Notes: generated from the sequence alone by a model not told the origin. 64,000 nucleotides of DNA from Muriicola marianensis (GCF_014638095.1 NZ_BMFH01000001.1:868001-932000), one strand, 5' to 3'; positions 46,602 to 54,442 are shown, counted from the stretch's first letter. Translations and numbers: made by a program.

Positions 46602-47912
46602 TTATTTCATGTACTGCAGGTAGTTATTTACTTCCACTTTCGCCTTAAGGTCGTGTAATAGATTGTACAGGCCAAAAAAGGTGCGGTTGATATAGAGGAA
46701 GTGACGTGACCCTCGATTCCCGTTCATCTTGCGGATGTGTTCATCCTTGGAGTAACGCTGGCTGATGTCGGCGATGCGGCCCCAGAATTCATCGGATCCA
46801 AAATCAAAGGATTCCTGGTTGAAGGGCATGGTAAAGAGGGTGAGCAATTCCCTGAAAAGTTCTTTGAAGAATTTCCTTTCCTCTGGTGAATCGGCCGGGG
46901 TCAATATTTCCAGAGCCTCCAGTTTTACCTCGAAAAGAGCCTCATCCTCGATAACCTCCCTTCGTGCGAGTTCGAAGTAGGGAATGTAAAATTCATCGGG
47001 CACTTCCTTTATACAGCCAAAATCGATCGCGATAAGCCTGTGGTCCTGGCTGATCAGGAAATTCCCGGGATGGGGGTCTGCATGAACCCTCCTCAGCCCG
47101 TGCATTTGGAACATGTAGAAATCCCACAGGGTCTGACCCAACATATTCCCTGTTTCCGGGGTAAAAGAAGTCTTGGAAAATTCACTGAGATGCATGCCGT
47201 GCATCCAGTCCATGGTCAGGATACGCTCACTGGAAAGGTCTTCGAAATAGGTCGGAAAATCGAGATTGGGGATGTGTTTACAAGCCTCTGAGATCTCCTT
47301 ACTCTGCCTTAATTCGAGGATGTAATCCGTCTCTTCGAGCAACTTGTCCTCCACCTCCTTGAAATATTTTTCGGAATCTTTGCCCTGCAGGTTGAACATT
47401 CGGATGGCAATGGGTTTGACCAGGGCGAGGTCTGAGGAAATACTTTCGGCTACCCCGGGGTACTGTATTTTAACGGCCAGTTCCTTGTCATCTTTCCATG
47501 CCTTGTGAACCTGCCCTATACTGGCTGCGTTGATGGAATCTCGCTCAAACCGATCAAAGACTTCTTCCGGATACTGCCCGAGGTATTTTTTGAATGTCTT
47601 CCGGACCAGGGGCGCAGACAAAGGAGGGACAGAGAACTGGGACAGGGAAAAGCGTTCTACATAGGCCCGGGGAAGGAGGTTCTTCTCCATGCTTAGCATC
47701 TGGGCCACCTTCAGAGCGCTTCCTTTCAGGCTCTTCAGGCTGTCGTAGATATCCGTTGCGTTATTCTCGTCGAGTTCCTCCCGGGTGATATCCCCGTTTA
47801 CCAGCTTTTTGCTGTAATATTTTACATAATTACCCCCAACCTTAACGCCGGTTTTAACGAGCTTTCCTGCTCTTTCGATCTTTCCGGTGGGAATCTTGTC
47901 CAGTGTTTTCAT
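46602..47912 (-). CDS. ABC1/UbiB-like atypical kinase (AarF family)
   Basis: A 436-residue atypical protein-kinase-like ATPase. Characteristic segments are the KxGQ-region helix, here LKGSALKVAQMLSM (KVAQ, with Ala for the usual Gly), NAASIGQVHKA with the alanine-rich loop, the lysine in LAVKIQYPGV, RVHADPHPGNFLIS and AIDFGCIKEV carrying metal-binding Asp. Family members support isoprenoid-quinone or lipid homeostasis; the actual role here is open. It lies 26 bases behind a TetR gene in the same direction, a pair that recurs in flavobacteria. Confidence 0.9.
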   Translation of the reverse strand: MKTLDKIPTGKIERAGKLVKTGVKVGGNYVKYYSKKLVNGDITREELDENNATDIYDSLKSLKGSALKVAQMLSMEKNLLPRAYVERFSLSQFSVPPLSAPLVRKTFKKYLGQYPEEVFDRFERDSINAASIGQVHKAWKDDKELAVKIQYPGVAESISSDLALVKPIAIRMFNLQGKDSEKYFKEVEDKLLEETDYILELRQSKEISEACKHIPNLDFPTYFEDLSSERILTMDWMHGMHLSEFSKTSFTPETGNMLGQTLWDFYMFQMHGLRRVHADPHPGNFLISQDHRLIAIDFGCIKEVPDEFYIPYFELARREVIEDEALFEVKLEALEILTPADSPEERKFFKELFRELLTLFTMPFNQESFDFGSDEFWGRIADISQRYSKDEHIRKMNGNRGSRHFLYINRTFFGLYNLLHDLKAKVEVNNYLQYMK

Positions 47913-47938
47913 GCAATAAGAGGGTAACTAGAAATTAA

Positions 47939-48598
47939 TCAGGCCATGTTTTCCTTGAACAGGAATTTTCCAAAATCCAGGATACTGTCGAGAGGAGTGT
48001 TGTCAAAGACATCAAAAATGGTCTTGACAGATTTCTCTATGGCGATATCTGTCTTTTCTAAGCCTTTGGAGGAATCATCCATCCAGAACTTTAAGAGGAA
48101 AAGGAATTGTAACCAGGCTCCTTCGGAAAACAGGGCCGGGTTGTGCCTGGATATTTTAAATGACTTTTCTTCATTTCCCTCCTCGATCAGCTCCCCGGCA
48201 AAATCTCGGATCCTTTTTCTCAGACCTTTTAATTGTTCCAGGTTTTTTAGCGACATACGGTGTTCCGCAAGAGAATAGAGAACATAGCTCCGATTGAGGG
48301 TGAGTACCTCAAAAAAAGTAAAGAAGAAGGAGAGCATTTTATCCCTGTTACTGAACGATTCGTAATCCTTGTTCTTATGCAATACTTCCAGAGTATTGTC
48401 ATAGAACATGTTCCAAACCTCTTTTTGCAAAGAATTCAAAGAACCGAAGGACTCATAGAAGTTCTCCTCAGACACCTCAATGGCCTTGCAAAATTTGTAA
48501 ACCGAAGATGGACGCTTCTCATGATCTAAGACATAGGTCATGTACGCTGACGCAATTTCTGCTGCAGATTTAGATTCCCTGGATTTTTTTGTAGCCAT
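47939..48598 (-). CDS. TetR-family transcriptional regulator
   Basis: A 219-residue regulator. The N-terminal helix-turn-helix covers about 12-60 (SAAEIASAYMTYVLDHEKRP, SVYKFCKAIEVSEENFYESF), which departs slightly from the TetR consensus, with the usual all-helical ligand and dimer domain behind it. It is transcribed with the UbiB-like kinase gene. A TTTACAT-N10-ATGTAAA inverted repeat overlaps its own promoter, suggesting autorepression. The ligand is unknown. Confidence 0.85.
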   Translation of the reverse strand: MATKKSRESKSAAEIASAYMTYVLDHEKRPSSVYKFCKAIEVSEENFYESFGSLNSLQKEVWNMFYDNTLEVLHKNKDYESFSNRDKMLSFFFTFFEVLTLNRSYVLYSLAEHRMSLKNLEQLKGLRKRIRDFAGELIEEGNEEKSFKISRHNPALFSEGAWLQFLFLLKFWMDDSSKGLEKTDIAIEKSVKTIFDVFDNTPLDSILDFGKFLFKENMA

Positions 48599-48619
48599 TG
48601 TCGCTTATTTTTGTTTAAG

Positions 48620-48647
48620 CAAATTTACATTATAATAAACATGTAAA
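48620..48647 (-). promoter_or_regulatory. tetR promoter with overlapping operator-like inverted repeat
   Basis: The minus-strand -7 element TAAATTTG (48620-48627) is 21 bases before the tetR ATG. TTTACAT (48624-48630) and ATGTAAA (48641-48647) form an inverted repeat of 24 bp in total that overlaps the element. Size and symmetry fit a TetR dimer site. Confidence 0.5.
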
Positions 48648-48677
48648 CTGTTAAGGATTTGAGAATAATGGGATAAA

Positions 48678-48791
48678 GTTAAAAGCGCGCCTCCAAGTGG
48701 ACAGCGCGCTTTCTAACAACCTAACCAATTAATAAACAAACTGATTACTAAAACCAATTTTACTTTTTCATAGCAATGATTTCGAAGCAAT
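48678..48791 (-). ncRNA. Candidate short transcript with micro-ORF or decayed peptide gene
   Basis: A -7 element TATATTTG (48798-48805, minus strand) and the terminator at 48682-48712 delimit a transcript of about 110 nt in the 362-bp tetR/htpG gap. It holds the micro-ORF ATG AAA AAG TAA. One extra A in the A5 run would open the frame MKKVKLVLVISLFINWLGC, which ends with a lipobox-like LGC and a stop directly before the terminator stem. It may be a tiny peptide gene with a frameshift, one using slippage on the A run, or a plain small RNA. Confidence 0.4.
48682..48712. terminator. Hairpin terminator in the tetR/htpG gap
   Basis: AAAGCGCGC and GCGCGCTTT form a 9-bp GC-rich stem with a 13-base loop. 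The minus-strand side ends in TTTT; the preceding minus-strand text TTGGTTAGGTTGTTAGAAAG closely resembles the sequence before the fasciclin terminator. Confidence 0.7.
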
Positions 48792-48887
48792 CATATACAA
48801 ATATAAATAATGTTTAATTTATTACTCATATTTTTAAACAAAAATATTTGTTAAATTTTTTATCCTCCTATTTTGTCCCTCTATAGG

Positions 48888-48926
48888 TGCCAGATTGTCA
48901 CTTTAATTCAATCTGGTATTTTTTTT
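48888..48926 (+). promoter_or_regulatory. htpG upstream region: inverted repeat with T run and TGCCA/TGTCA boxes
   Basis: CCAGATTG (48890-48897) and CAATCTGG (48909-48916) form an 8-bp stem followed by TATTTTTTTTG, which looks like a terminator or attenuator, 34 bases ahead of htpG. The left arm also contains TGCCA-GAT-TGTCA, similar to the palindrome upstream of hpf. A TTTG at 48924-48927 could be the -33 element of the htpG promoter. The remaining AT-rich part of the 362-bp gap (about 48720-48885) shows no other gene. Confidence 0.4.
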
Positions 48927-48960
48927 GATTCCCATTGGCGTAAACTAAAATTATAGATCG

Positions 48961-50844
48961 ATGGCAACAGGTAAAATCAATGTTTCCGTAGAGAATATTT
49001 TCCCGCTGATCAAAAAATTCCTGTACAGTGACCACGAAATATTTCTGCGAGAATTAATTTCCAACGCGACAGATGCGACTCTGAAACTCAAGCACCTGAC
49101 TTCTATCGGAGAGGCCAAGGTAGAATACGGCAATCCCATCATAGAAGTCAAAATTGACAAGAAAGGCAAAAAGCTGCATATCATTGACCAGGGAATAGGG
49201 ATGACAGAGGAAGAGGTTCGCAAGTATATCAACGAGGTAGCCTTTTCCGGGGCAGAGGAATTCCTTGACAAATACAAGGATGCCGGAAAAGATGCCGGGA
49301 TCATAGGGCACTTTGGACTTGGATTTTATTCTTCCTTTATGGTCGCTCAAAAAGTGGAGATCCTGACTAAAAGTTACAAGGATGAACCCGCCGCCCACTG
49401 GATCTGTGACGGAACCCCGGAATTTACACTCAAAGAAGGAAAGAAAAAGGACAGGGGTACGGAGATCATCCTGCATATAAATGATGATGACAAGGAGTTC
49501 CTGGAAGAGCACCGCATCCGGGAACTGCTGACCAAATACAACAAGTTCATGCCCATACCGATTAAATTCGGTACGCGCACAGAAACCCTTCCAAAACCTG
49601 AGGGAGCCAAGGAGGAGGATCCTGCTCCAACAAAGGAGGTAGATAACATCATCAACAATCCGAATCCGGCCTGGACCAAAAAACCTGCCGACCTGCAGGA
49701 TGATGATTACAAAAACTTTTACCGGGAGCTTTACCCCATGCAGTTTGAGGAACCCCTGTTCCACATCCACCTCAATGTGGATTATCCATTTAATCTCACA
49801 GGAATCCTGTACTTCCCCAAGCTCACCAACGACCTTAATATCCAGAAAGACAGGATACAGCTGTACCAGAACCAGGTATTTGTCACAGACAATGTGGAAG
49901 GGATCGTGCCCGAGTTCCTGACCATGCTGAGAGGAGTCATCGATTCTCCGGACATTCCTCTGAACGTATCCCGTTCATATCTCCAGGCAGACGGGGCTGT
50001 AAAAAAGATCTCTTCCTATATCACCAGGAAGGTAGCAGATAAGCTTGCCTCCCTCTTTAAAGACAACCGTGAGGATTTTGAAGCCAAATGGAACGATATC
50101 AAGATCGTGATCGAATACGGAATGCTCTCCGAAGAGAAATTCTTTGAAAAGGCGGAGGCATTTGCGCTCTACCCCACAGTAGACGGCAAGTATTACACCT
50201 TTGACGAACTCAAAGAAAAGATCTCTGGTCAACAGACAGACAAGGATGATAATTTGGTGGTCCTCTACGCTTCAGACAAGGAAGAACAACACAGTTATAT
50301 AGATGCCGCCAAAGAAAAGGGATATGAAGTGCTCCTGCTCGATTCGCCCATCGTGGGCCACCTGCTTCAGAAACTCGAGACCTCAAAGGAGAAACTTTCC
50401 TTTGCCAGGGTTGATGCAGACCACTTGGATAACCTGATCAAAAAGGAAGATACCAAGATCAGTAAGCTCTCAGAAGAAGAGAAGGAGAAACTCAAGACCC
50501 AGGTTGAAGAAGTACTGGGAGATAAAGGGTATACCGTACAGCTCGAAGCCATGGACAGTCAGGCAGCACCTTTCATCATCACAGAACCCGAATTTATGAG
50601 GCGGATGAAGGAAATGCAGAGGACCGGTGGCGGAATGTTCGGCATGGGGAACATGCCCGACATGTACAACCTGGTGATCAATACTAATCACGAACTGGTC
50701 AGTGAGATCCTGAATACCAAAACCGCGAAGAAAAGGGAAAGGCTGATCAACCAGTCCCTCGATCTTGCAAGGCTTTCCAAAGGCCTGCTCAAAGGGGAAG
50801 CCCTGACAAAATTCATCAGACGGAGCTACGAGATGGTCAAATAA
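48961..50844 (+). CDS. htpG: Molecular chaperone HtpG (Hsp90)
   Basis: ATP-dependent chaperone. The 627-residue length is normal for bacterial Hsp90. The N-terminal GHKL ATP site shows LIKKFLYSDHEIFLRELISN, IDQGIGMTEEEVRKYINEVA and GHFGLGFYSSFMVA. The middle domain carries FPKLTNDLNIQKDRIQLYQN and the C-terminal dimerisation part SYEMVK. An acidic insert with proline (KPEGAKEEDPAPTKEVDNI) interrupts the middle domain, as is usual in Bacteroidota members. A clear terminator follows. Confidence 0.97.
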   Translation: MATGKINVSVENIFPLIKKFLYSDHEIFLRELISNATDATLKLKHLTSIGEAKVEYGNPIIEVKIDKKGKKLHIIDQGIGMTEEEVRKYINEVAFSGAEEFLDKYKDAGKDAGIIGHFGLGFYSSFMVAQKVEILTKSYKDEPAAHWICDGTPEFTLKEGKKKDRGTEIILHINDDDKEFLEEHRIRELLTKYNKFMPIPIKFGTRTETLPKPEGAKEEDPAPTKEVDNIINNPNPAWTKKPADLQDDDYKNFYRELYPMQFEEPLFHIHLNVDYPFNLTGILYFPKLTNDLNIQKDRIQLYQNQVFVTDNVEGIVPEFLTMLRGVIDSPDIPLNVSRSYLQADGAVKKISSYITRKVADKLASLFKDNREDFEAKWNDIKIVIEYGMLSEEKFFEKAEAFALYPTVDGKYYTFDELKEKISGQQTDKDDNLVVLYASDKEEQHSYIDAAKEKGYEVLLLDSPIVGHLLQKLETSKEKLSFARVDADHLDNLIKKEDTKISKLSEEEKEKLKTQVEEVLGDKGYTVQLEAMDSQAAPFIITEPEFMRRMKEMQRTGGGMFGMGNMPDMYNLVINTNHELVSEILNTKTAKKRERLINQSLDLARLSKGLLKGEALTKFIRRSYEMVK

Positions 50845-50863
50845 TCTCGTATTAATTGATAAA

Positions 50864-50893
50864 AAAGACCGCTTTAACCGAGCGGTCTTTTTA
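50864..50893 (+). terminator. Terminator of htpG
   Basis: AAAGACCGCT and AGCGGTCTTT form a 10-bp stem with a 7-base loop followed by a T-rich stretch. It ends only about ten bases before the next start codon. Confidence 0.8.
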
Positions 50894-50903
50894 TTTTAGA
50901 CCT

Positions 50904-51257
50904 ATGAATGATCCCTGGCATTTCTACGCCATGTCCGTCATGTACGCTTTTGCAGGAGTGATGCACTTCATTAAACCCAAAGCTTATATGCGGATTATGC
51001 CTGCTTACCTGCCTTTTCACCGCGAATTGGTATTTCTCAGCGGGATCGTAGAGATTCTGCTTGCCGTTGGACTTTGCTTTAAGCCGACCCGCGATCTTTC
51101 CCTCATCGGAATCATCGGGATGCTGGCTGTGTTCTTGCTCGTACATTTTTATATGCTCAAAGGTGAGAAGGAAGGAGCCGGCATCCCCAAATGGATCCTG
51201 ATCCTGAGGATCCCACTGCAATTTGGCCTGATGTACTGGGCATATTGGTATCTGTAG
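50904..51257 (+). CDS. DoxX-like small membrane protein
   Basis: A 117-residue membrane protein with four predicted helices (about 6-22, 43-60, 66-84, 93-115) and the DoxX-like stretch MYAFAGVMHFIKPKAYMRIM followed by PAYLPFHRELVFLSGIVEIL. Members are of unknown or quinol/sulfur-related function. The longer in-frame start at 50856 would run through the htpG terminator, so the ATG at 50904 is chosen. With the terminator so close, expression depends on read-through or on a promoter inside htpG. Confidence 0.85.
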   Translation: MNDPWHFYAMSVMYAFAGVMHFIKPKAYMRIMPAYLPFHRELVFLSGIVEILLAVGLCFKPTRDLSLIGIIGMLAVFLLVHFYMLKGEKEGAGIPKWILILRIPLQFGLMYWAYWYL

Positions 51258-51290
51258 AATGAAGGACAGGTCATCAGCCCCCAGTTTACC

Positions 51291-51701
51291 CTAAAAATAG
51301 ACCTGCTTGTTCACCCAGTTCCTTTTGAGCAGGATGATCTGAAGGCTGAATAGACTGCAAAATGCCAATAAGGAGTATACCACAATACGGGTATCTGAAG
51401 TAAAGGACGATCCATCTGAACTCAGAAATGTAAACGGCATCAGGTTCAGATCGCGAGTCAGGAAGAGAAGTGCCTCATTTTGTAGTGAACTTGTATAGCC
51501 CGCTACCATGAGAACCAGGGCAAGGCAGAAGATCAGGACCCAGGCTGTTTTTGAGAATACAGGTGTGTACCTCACAGGGCGACGTTCCATGACATTTATT
51601 GCGTCCATGACTTGTTTGGTAAAGCCTGCCGGAACCTCCTCCACCGGCAGTTCCTTCAGCGATTTCCTGATCGTTTCATCCCAAAAGTCTTCCTGTTTCA
51701 T
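51291..51701 (-). CDS. Putative anti-sigma factor, two-helix membrane protein
   Basis: A 136-residue protein encoded three bases behind the ECF sigma gene. The cytoplasmic N-terminus (MKQEDFWDETIRKSLKELPV, EVPAGFTKQVMDAINVMERR) is helical, followed by membrane helices at about 50-68 and 107-125. There is no zinc-binding motif. Position and topology suggest that it holds the sigma factor at the membrane. No family is recognised, so the role is inferred from context. Confidence 0.7.
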   Translation of the reverse strand: MKQEDFWDETIRKSLKELPVEEVPAGFTKQVMDAINVMERRPVRYTPVFSKTAWVLIFCLALVLMVAGYTSSLQNEALLFLTRDLNLMPFTFLSSDGSSFTSDTRIVVYSLLAFCSLFSLQIILLKRNWVNKQVYF

Positions 51702-51704
51702 AGC

Positions 51705-52268
51705 TTATAGTTTTTGTGCCTCCATAAACGGGCGCAAGTCGGAGGCCAATTGTTTTCGGCTTCTGTACAGCCGTATTTTTATGTTTTCGGGGCTCAGGTC
51801 CGAGATCACTGAGATCTCCGCAATACTCAGTTCGTCATAATAGAACATACTGATAAGGGCAGCATCTTTTTCGGACAAACGCTCTATGGCCATGCGGATA
51901 CTGCGTTTCTTATCCTCGTATTCCAGGCCTTCCTCTATGCCACCCGTTTCCCGCCCGTCATATCTCTGATATTCCAATGGAGTGGTTGAGGGGCGCCGGC
52001 TCATTTTTTTAAGTCGATCCAAACAATTATGGTAGGCTATTTTATACAACCATGTCGAGAAGCGGGCGCCTCCCTGGTAAGTCTCAAGCCCCTTGTAGGC
52101 CTTTAGAAATGTATCCTGAGCTGCTTCTTCCGCTACTTCCCTGTTCCTGAGCATTCTCACCGCGAGGGTATATACCATATGCTTGTACCGGTCGACCAAA
52201 GCCTCAAAAGCCTGCCTGTCCCCTTCAAGGGTGCGTTGTATCAATTCCGGGTCTGGAGTCGGCTTCAT
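51705..52268 (-). CDS. ECF sigma factor, autoregulated (SigW/RpoE-like)
   Basis: A 187-residue ECF sigma factor. Region 2 spans about 15-85 (FEALVDRYKHMVYTLAVRML, AEEAAQDTFLKAYKGLETYQ, RFSTWLYKIAYHNCLDRLKK), and region 4 about 125-180 (AIERLSEKDAALISMFYYDE, LSIAEISVISDLSPENIKIR). An in-frame ATG lies three codons upstream (52277), but a TGTAAC-N17-CGTC promoter places its -10 box two bases before that codon, so the mRNA should begin inside it. The ATG at 52268 is therefore preferred. The gene is followed by a putative anti-sigma gene. Confidence 0.92.
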   Translation of the reverse strand: MKPTPDPELIQRTLEGDRQAFEALVDRYKHMVYTLAVRMLRNREVAEEAAQDTFLKAYKGLETYQGGARFSTWLYKIAYHNCLDRLKKMSRRPSTTPLEYQRYDGRETGGIEEGLEYEDKKRSIRMAIERLSEKDAALISMFYYDELSIAEISVISDLSPENIKIRLYRSRKQLASDLRPFMEAQKL

Positions 52269-52279
52269 CTGTTCCATAA

Positions 52280-52306
52280 GACGGTCAAGAGAGGTCGCAG
52301 GTTACA
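52280..52306 (-). promoter_or_regulatory. ECF promoter of the sigma gene: TGTAAC-N17-CGTC
   Basis: On the minus strand TGTAAC (52306-52301) and CGTC (52283-52280) are spaced by 17 bases, as in promoters of SigW/SigX-type ECF factors. Transcription would start near 52273. This indicates positive autoregulation. Confidence 0.65.
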
Positions 52307-52332
52307 CTGTGAGTAAAAAAATACGCCTTTTT

Positions 52333-52359
52333 TGTAACCCATGCTAAATTGCCGGCGTC
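52333..52359 (+). promoter_or_regulatory. ECF promoter of the DUF6249-like gene: TGTAAC-N17-CGTC
   Basis: TGTAAC (52333-52338) and CGTC (52356-52359) have the same 17-base spacing as the promoter on the opposite strand 27 bp away. The next gene starts at 52396, giving a leader of about 30 bases. Confidence 0.65.
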
Positions 52360-52395
52360 ATACCTGGCAAACAACATTCATTTAAATCAAAAAAC

Positions 52396-52749
52396 ATGGG
52401 AGGAGAAGTAATTATTTTTATCAGTATGTTCCTGGTGGTCTTTGCGATCAGTTACCTGTATTTTACAACGAGAAACAAGGAGCGCCTGGCCCTGATCGAA
52501 AAGGGCGCAGATGCCAGCATTTTTATGAAAGGTAAACGCGAAGGCGCAGCTCCCTTCTGGAAGGTCGTGATCCTAAATCTGGCCCTCTTGCTTATGGGGA
52601 TAGGCCTGGCCATCTTTCTGGCCGCCTTTATAGAAAGTACCCTGGGCGTAGACGAGGATATCGCATATCCGGGAACCATCTTCCTGATGGCCGGACTGGG
52701 ACTCTATCTGGGATTCACACTCACCAAAAAACTCGAAAAACAAGATTAG
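52396..52749 (+). CDS. DUF6249-like small membrane protein
   Basis: A 117-residue protein with three predicted membrane helices (about 4-24, 54-77 and 92-109) and a charged cytoplasmic loop (TTRNKERLALIEKGADASIF). The RLALIEKG stretch is typical of DUF6249 proteins of Bacteroidota. It is divergent from the ECF sigma gene and has a promoter of the same type, so it is probably a member of that sigma regulon and may serve in envelope stress. A terminator follows. Confidence 0.78.
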   Translation: MGGEVIIFISMFLVVFAISYLYFTTRNKERLALIEKGADASIFMKGKREGAAPFWKVVILNLALLLMGIGLAIFLAAFIESTLGVDEDIAYPGTIFLMAGLGLYLGFTLTKKLEKQD

Positions 52750-52771
52750 TCGCCACCAATCAAAAGAATTT

Positions 52772-52801
52772 AAAAAACCGGGGATTTCCCCGGTTTTTTT
52801 G
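52772..52801 (+). terminator. Terminator behind the DUF6249-like gene
   Basis: AAAAAACCGGGG and CCCCGGTTTTTT form a stem of up to 12 bp with a 4-base loop and a T run. Confidence 0.85.
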
Positions 52802-52831
52802 TTTGAAGAAGATCAAGCTGAGATAATATTT

Positions 52832-52839
52832 TATTTTTG
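52832..52839 (+). promoter_or_regulatory. Promoter -7 element TATTTTTG of the first araC-type gene
   Basis: Exact TAnnTTTG match, 67 bases before the ATG at 52907, just behind the preceding terminator. Confidence 0.4.
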
Positions 52840-52906
52840 TAATGTCTCTGATATCCATCCTGAATTACTGCCATGAAATGACGGCCAGGATCTATAAAAC
52901 TATTAA

Positions 52907-54034
52907 ATGTTCACTGATTTAGATATCAATTTTCAGATCCTGCTTGATGCTATCGGACTGATCCAGGGGGTGACCATAGGTATCTTGCTTATGGTAATGG
53001 GCTTGCGCAAATACCGCAGGACCTTTTATCTGGGCTTGTTTTTATTATTCTATTCCCTGGAGCTGGGCTACTGGATCGCTATCAATACAAGGATTTCGTC
53101 GATTCACCCTGAATGCTACCTGCTGCCCTTAAATTTTACCTGGATCCTCTTTCCTTTATTCTATATCTATACCCAGCAGGTATCTGTATTTTCCGATACA
53201 AAGATCAAATACTGGCTTTTAGCACCGGGTGTTTTGTCCATCCTGGTTCAGGTTGGAATTTATACTATGCCGTATGAAACAAGGGTGATCATCAAAGAAT
53301 CATTCTGGCACGAACTAATCTTCTGGATCCTGGGCACTTATTTTTCCTGGGGCGTCGGTATCTGGAACCTGAGACTGTTGTATAAGCACCGGGTAGAGGT
53401 GCTGAACACATACTCCTTTATCGAGCACAGAGAATTACAGTGGGCACGGTTTCTTTTGATCTACCTGCTGTTCACTTCAGTTTTCAGTCACATTATCGCC
53501 TATGTGTTTCCCAATGCATTTACAGACAATTCCATCTTCTCTGTCTTGGACCTTATCGCTATTTACTGGGTCTCTTATTACGGGATCACACAGCGAAACG
53601 TGCGCTCCCTCTTCTCCAACACCTGGAACCCAAAAGTCACCAGGAGTTTGTCTCCCCCATCTAATCGCAATTCGGATATTAATATTGAGAGGTTGGGAGA
53701 GATCATGGACCTCATTAATAGGCACATCAGGGAATCGAATTGTTTTATCAATCCTGACCTCACTATAATGGACCTTGCCGACGGCATTGACGAGCACCCT
53801 AAGTTGGTTTCAGAGGCCATCAATTCCGTTGAAAAGCAGAATTTCAATTCCTATATCAACCAATATCGCATCCGGAAGGCTGAAGACCTGCTTAAGACAG
53901 ACAAAGGTTCTCAATTAAGCGTGGAAGGAATCGGAACAGAGGTCGGCTTTAAAAGTAAAAGCGCCTTTTATTCCGCCTTTAAGAAGTTTACGGGCACAAC
54001 CCCCACCCAGTACCGCGAGAGTCGGGCCGCTTAG
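52907..54034 (+). CDS. AraC-family regulator with membrane-embedded N-terminal half (copy 1)
   Basis: A 375-residue regulator. Residues about 10-235 contain seven hydrophobic helices (for example LIQGVTIGILLMVMGLRKYR, HELIFWILGTYFSWGVGIW). Residues 265-372 are an AraC DNA-binding domain with two helix-turn-helix units (LTIMDLADGIDEHPKLVSEA, LSVEGIGTEVGFKSKSAFYS) and the closing FKKFTGTTPTQYRES. Such proteins probably sense membrane or periplasmic signals and bind DNA without a separate kinase. A paralogue with the same layout follows at 54700. Confidence 0.88.
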   Translation: MFTDLDINFQILLDAIGLIQGVTIGILLMVMGLRKYRRTFYLGLFLLFYSLELGYWIAINTRISSIHPECYLLPLNFTWILFPLFYIYTQQVSVFSDTKIKYWLLAPGVLSILVQVGIYTMPYETRVIIKESFWHELIFWILGTYFSWGVGIWNLRLLYKHRVEVLNTYSFIEHRELQWARFLLIYLLFTSVFSHIIAYVFPNAFTDNSIFSVLDLIAIYWVSYYGITQRNVRSLFSNTWNPKVTRSLSPPSNRNSDINIERLGEIMDLINRHIRESNCFINPDLTIMDLADGIDEHPKLVSEAINSVEKQNFNSYINQYRIRKAEDLLKTDKGSQLSVEGIGTEVGFKSKSAFYSAFKKFTGTTPTQYRESRAA

Positions 54035-54150
54035 TTTAAAAGCTGCATCCCTATTATATGTTGTAAATCTTCTGGTTCCAGCCTATCCTCTTTTGGTTCA
54101 AATCCCGTTTTTAGCGCTCTTTTTCCATCTTAACCTCTGTAATTAGTACT

Positions 54151-54168
54151 AAATTCAGAAATCAGAAC
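54151..54168 (+). repeat. 18-bp inverted repeat, left arm
   Basis: AAATTCAGAAATCAGAAC, found 117 bases behind the stop of the first AraC-type gene. Its exact reverse complement lies at 55936-55953. Confidence 0.6.
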
Positions 54169-54235
54169 TCCTGGAAGCGTCTTGTTTTATTGTTATTCCA
54201 GCAGGAAATAGGACCTTACAGTAAAATGTTAACTG

Positions 54236-54442
54236 ATGAACTCGAACAAGAAGAGTTTTATCTTGTTTATTCTTTTTATCTGGTCTGTTTATTTCGCCTG
54301 GGCCATCGATGTAAATGCTTCTGTACAGGCCTATTCAAATGACGTCACACGCTACGACCTTCTATTGCTCCCATTCCTCATCATTTTTACCGGGTATTCC
54401 GCCTACCTGATTTTGAGAAAACAGGATTCTGACCGGACTTAA
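54236..54442 (+). CDS. Small two-helix membrane protein
   Basis: A 68-residue protein with predicted membrane helices at about 7-24 and 44-61 separated by a polar loop (DVNASVQAYSNDVTRYD). It lies between two AraC-type paralogues on the same strand. No family is recognised. The base composition and codon use look like those of the neighbours, and the frame begins with a plausible membrane start, but short length leaves some doubt. Confidence 0.5.
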   Translation: MNSNKKSFILFILFIWSVYFAWAIDVNASVQAYSNDVTRYDLLLLPFLIIFTGYSAYLILRKQDSDRT

